The notes beneath the pieces are model-generated. The model made no database searches. It saw only the letters and a program-made list of their open reading frames with translations, and was not told the DNA's origin. Positions 24,328-26,545 of a DNA stretch of 26,545 nt are shown here, piece after piece. Source of the stretch: an uncultured Alistipes sp. GTDB lineage: Bacteria > Bacteroidota > Bacteroidia > Bacteroidales > Rikenellaceae. Both the position numbers and the translations under genes were made by a program. The stretch is from the NCBI GenBank assembly GCA_900545315.1, contig UQYM01000036.1:1-26545 (forward strand), read 5' to 3'. Every line of letters begins with the position of its first letter. Position 1 is the stretch's first letter.

Positions 24328-26545
24328 TCAGAATGGATATCCGATTGCAATATGTAAACCGAGGCCATCCCGAAAAGTCGGTATGTTGTAGTATCCGTGT
24401 CGTGACGTGGCATACGGTGCATGGATGCCGATACCTAAATCGGCACGTAACACCAGATAGCTGATATCATATCGCAAGCCGAATCCTGTTCCCAGAGCGA
24501 TATCACGACCCAATCCGCGCCAGGTCAGTTCCGCACCGGGACGATTCGGATCCTGTTTCAGTAACCAGATGTTTCCGGCATCCAGGAAAATGGCTCCGTG
24601 GAGGCGGCCGATCATTTTAAACCGAAATTCGACATTGGCCTCCATTTTAAAGGTTCCGGTTTGATCCAGGTAGCCGTTTTTGTTATCGGATGGCGGTCGG
24701 TAACTGCCCGGTCCCAAAGAGCGGATCGTAAAGGCCCGAATACTATTTGCTCCTCCGATATAGAATTGTTCGCTGTAGGGTACCACCTCGGAGTTGCAAT
24801 AGGGATGGACAGCTCCTACCATAAAACGGTATGCAAGCCAGCTATCCGAAGAACCGAGACGCTGATAGAAACGGATCTCACTGGTAGCCTTTATAAATTG
24901 TGCAAATTGATTGCCGAAGATTTTTTTCGGTGATTGGCTGTTGAAAATACGCATGGTCCCATACAGCAGATTACCGGCTGAGGTGAGTGAACTTTCCCAG
25001 TAGAGGCGGTTGCGTGCATAGGTCTTATCGAACGTGTAGGTGTAGGAGAAGGCGGGAATGAACTGATTGCGAAAACTCAGGGCAATGGCCGGATTCTCGT
25101 ACATGGTGGAATCGAATTCGGCAGTGGTGTGGAGCAGTCGGTTATAGGTTAACTTGAGGAATGAGACAGAATGATAGCTATGTAGAGAGCTTTGCCAATC
25201 GTACCCGAGTGAACTGCTAAAGGAGATCATGTTGAAGTATTTGGGGCGGTTCAACAGGTTTACGCCGAGTTGAATGCGGGAGCTGGTCGGATATTGGGTG
25301 ATGCGTTTGGCAAGGCCCGGAAACAACAGCCGTGAGAAATTCAACGAGGCGTCCAGCCCAAATTCATACGAATTGAGCAGTGAGCTTTGTCCTCCCGAAT
25401 TTTGATTGCCGGTTTGCCACTCGTAGGAGCCATTCAGTCGCAAAGCAAGCACTTCCCCACCCTTAAACAGGTTGTTATGGCTGAGCTTTAACGAAAGGCC
25501 CGGCCCCAACAGACTGTTCGATTTGGAGGTGACGTTGGTTTCGATTTCAGCCTCGATCGGATAGTCAAAGGTCGCATTGATGCGTACGTCGAGAGAGTCA
25601 CGACCACGCATGGAGTCGGGAGAGGTGACGTTGAGATTGACCGAGCGAAAAATTCCCAGCTTATTCAGGTTGGTGATGCTCTGGTTTACATCGTGGAGGG
25701 TAATCAGTTTGCCGCTGTCGAGCGATATGGCATTGGACAGTACTCTGGGGCGTATCTTGAGTTTGTCCTGATAGATCAAGTTGTAGCGAGACAGATGCAA
25801 CGTGTCCGATTGCCCGGGGTGGATGTTGTGCAGGTTGATTGTAATGGCTCCGGTGTGGTATGGACGCAAGGTAATCTGCGGGGCGTTCGGCACAACCTGC
25901 ATGCGTAGCTGTACCCGACGGGGACGTTCTGTGGTGTCAGCCTGATAAGTGATATACTCTGGCCGGAAAAAGTAGTATCCAGCGTTACGCAGTGTATCGC
26001 AGAGCCGTTGACGTTCAGCCGTGAGGGTGTCGAGATTGTACTGTGCACCAAGCCGGATCAAAGAGGAGTGCTGTAACGTATTGAAGGCCTGACCGATCTT
26101 GCCGGTTAGCTGCGGATAAGCAATGCTGTCGTAAAACCAAGGGGCTCCAACCTGAACGTGATAGCTTATTTTGGCTTTCTGGGGATTGCGTCGTGGATGC
26201 AACTCGTAACGGGTGGTAGAATTAAAGTACCCATAGTTTTCCAAAATGTCGTTGATCAATTTGGTCCGCAGGTCGGGTTGCACTTTGGAAATCAATACCG
26301 GACTCTTTGCCAATCGGTTATAGAGCCAATGTTTGAACCCTTTCTCTTTGTCGGTGTAGAGGTAGTTGTAGGCCCATAGTCCAATCGGGAATGGCGTCCG
26401 AACATAGGGGCTGTATAGCGGATTGTTGGGCTTGACGGATAGAGGGTCCTTGACGGCCGATTCGACACTGCCGGACAGCGTACCACTTGTATCGGTGTCG
26501 ATCGTGATCTTTTTAACACCGGTGTAGAGCACCTCATCGGATGCC
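24328..26545 (-). CDS. TamL/BamA-like outer-membrane assembly protein, N-terminus missing
   Basis: Omp85-superfamily protein, best matched to TamL, the Bacteroidota lipoprotein form of TamA thought to work with TamB in moving lipids or proteins to the outer membrane. The frame is open through the window edge (upstream codons read ASDE before VLYTGVKKI), so the N-terminal signal and lipobox lie outside, and the GTG at 26532 is not the start. The visible part has a SDEVLYTGVKKI opening typical of TamL, POTRA-like repeats (about the first 330 residues, including DVNQSITNLNKLGIFRSV), and the 16-strand barrel, with GGANSIRAFTIRSLGPGSY as the L6 loop motif (IRAF replacing VRGF/Y) and a terminal strand ending IAIGYPF. 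No TamB-sized gene follows it in this window. Confidence 0.88.
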   Translation of the reverse strand, partial: ASDEVLYTGVKKITIDTDTSGTLSGSVESAVKDPLSVKPNNPLYSPYVRTPFPIGLWAYNYLYTDKEKGFKHWLYNRLAKSPVLISKVQPDLRTKLINDILENYGYFNSTTRYELHPRRNPQKAKISYHVQVGAPWFYDSIAYPQLTGKIGQAFNTLQHSSLIRLGAQYNLDTLTAERQRLCDTLRNAGYYFFRPEYITYQADTTERPRRVQLRMQVVPNAPQITLRPYHTGAITINLHNIHPGQSDTLHLSRYNLIYQDKLKIRPRVLSNAISLDSGKLITLHDVNQSITNLNKLGIFRSVNLNVTSPDSMRGRDSLDVRINATFDYPIEAEIETNVTSKSNSLLGPGLSLKLSHNNLFKGGEVLALRLNGSYEWQTGNQNSGGQSSLLNSYEFGLDASLNFSRLLFPGLAKRITQYPTSSRIQLGVNLLNRPKYFNMISFSSSLGYDWQSSLHSYHSVSFLKLTYNRLLHTTAEFDSTMYENPAIALSFRNQFIPAFSYTYTFDKTYARNRLYWESSLTSAGNLLYGTMRIFNSQSPKKIFGNQFAQFIKATSEIRFYQRLGSSDSWLAYRFMVGAVHPYCNSEVVPYSEQFYIGGANSIRAFTIRSLGPGSYRPPSDNKNGYLDQTGTFKMEANVEFRFKMIGRLHGAIFLDAGNIWLLKQDPNRPGAELTWRGLGRDIALGTGFGLRYDISYLVLRADLGIGIHAPYATSRHGYYNIPTFRDGLGLHIAIGYPF

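Noticed and set aside
26292..26532. GTG at 26532 as the start of the TamL-like gene
   Set aside because: The frame stays open to the window edge and the upstream codons fit the family's N-terminal region, so the gene continues outside the window.
1..26545. Mobile elements, CRISPR arrays, toxin-antitoxin or phage-defence systems
   Set aside because: No transposase, integrase, regular repeat-spacer pattern, or paired toxin-antitoxin or defence genes could be found on either strand.

Overview
The window looks like chromosomal DNA of a member of the order Bacteroidales (phylum Bacteroidota). The grounds are: -7 boxes of the form TAnnTTTG before most genes; a FeoA-FeoB fusion with a small Cys-rich FeoB partner; the DUF3822-rsmD pair; calycin-like, DUF4369/TlpA and TamL-like envelope proteins; and a tmRNA tag ending in YALAA. 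I cannot name the genus. Most of the window is core chromosome. I see no insertion sequence, phage, integrase, CRISPR array or toxin-antitoxin pair, and no clear new multi-gene system.

Layout. 1-496 is gene-poor, with a possible plus-strand promoter and several hairpins. 497-3752 (minus) is a ferrous iron uptake locus: a small Cys/His-rich membrane protein and FeoAB. A TonB-dependent receptor (3943-6375, plus) is divergent from it. A DUF3089 esterase-like lipoprotein follows (6684-7709, minus), then tRNA-Asp with its own promoter and terminator (8179-8252, minus) and the overlapping pair DUF3822-rsmD (8349-9678, minus). A RecD/Dda-like helicase and mutS run on the plus strand (9755-13864), converging on gyrB and ftsE (14220-17050, minus). 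A calycin-like lipoprotein (17340-18104, plus) and a secreted GH78 alpha-L-rhamnosidase (18324-20999, minus) converge on a shared bidirectional terminator. Then come tmRNA (21371-21769), a phosphoglycolate phosphatase-like HAD enzyme (21838-22500), a TlpA-like thioredoxin protein (23064-24215) and a TamL/BamA-like outer-membrane protein cut by the right edge (24328-26545), all on the minus strand.

How the genes relate. There are few long operons; most genes carry their own promoter-like box. Themes are iron uptake (FeoAB, its partner, perhaps the TonB receptor), information processing (tRNA-Asp, RsmD, helicase, MutS, GyrB, tmRNA) and envelope biology (FtsE, three lipid-anchored or secreted proteins, TamL, rhamnosidase). 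For feoAB, mutS and ftsE the promoter box lies inside, or overlaps the start of, the longest possible ORF, so shorter starts are used here. The items most worth a second look are a perfect 21-bp inverted repeat directly behind tmRNA, the DAPY motif in RsmD, the His-rich FeoA-FeoB linker with its Cys/His-rich partner, and the structured gene-free stretch at 1-496.
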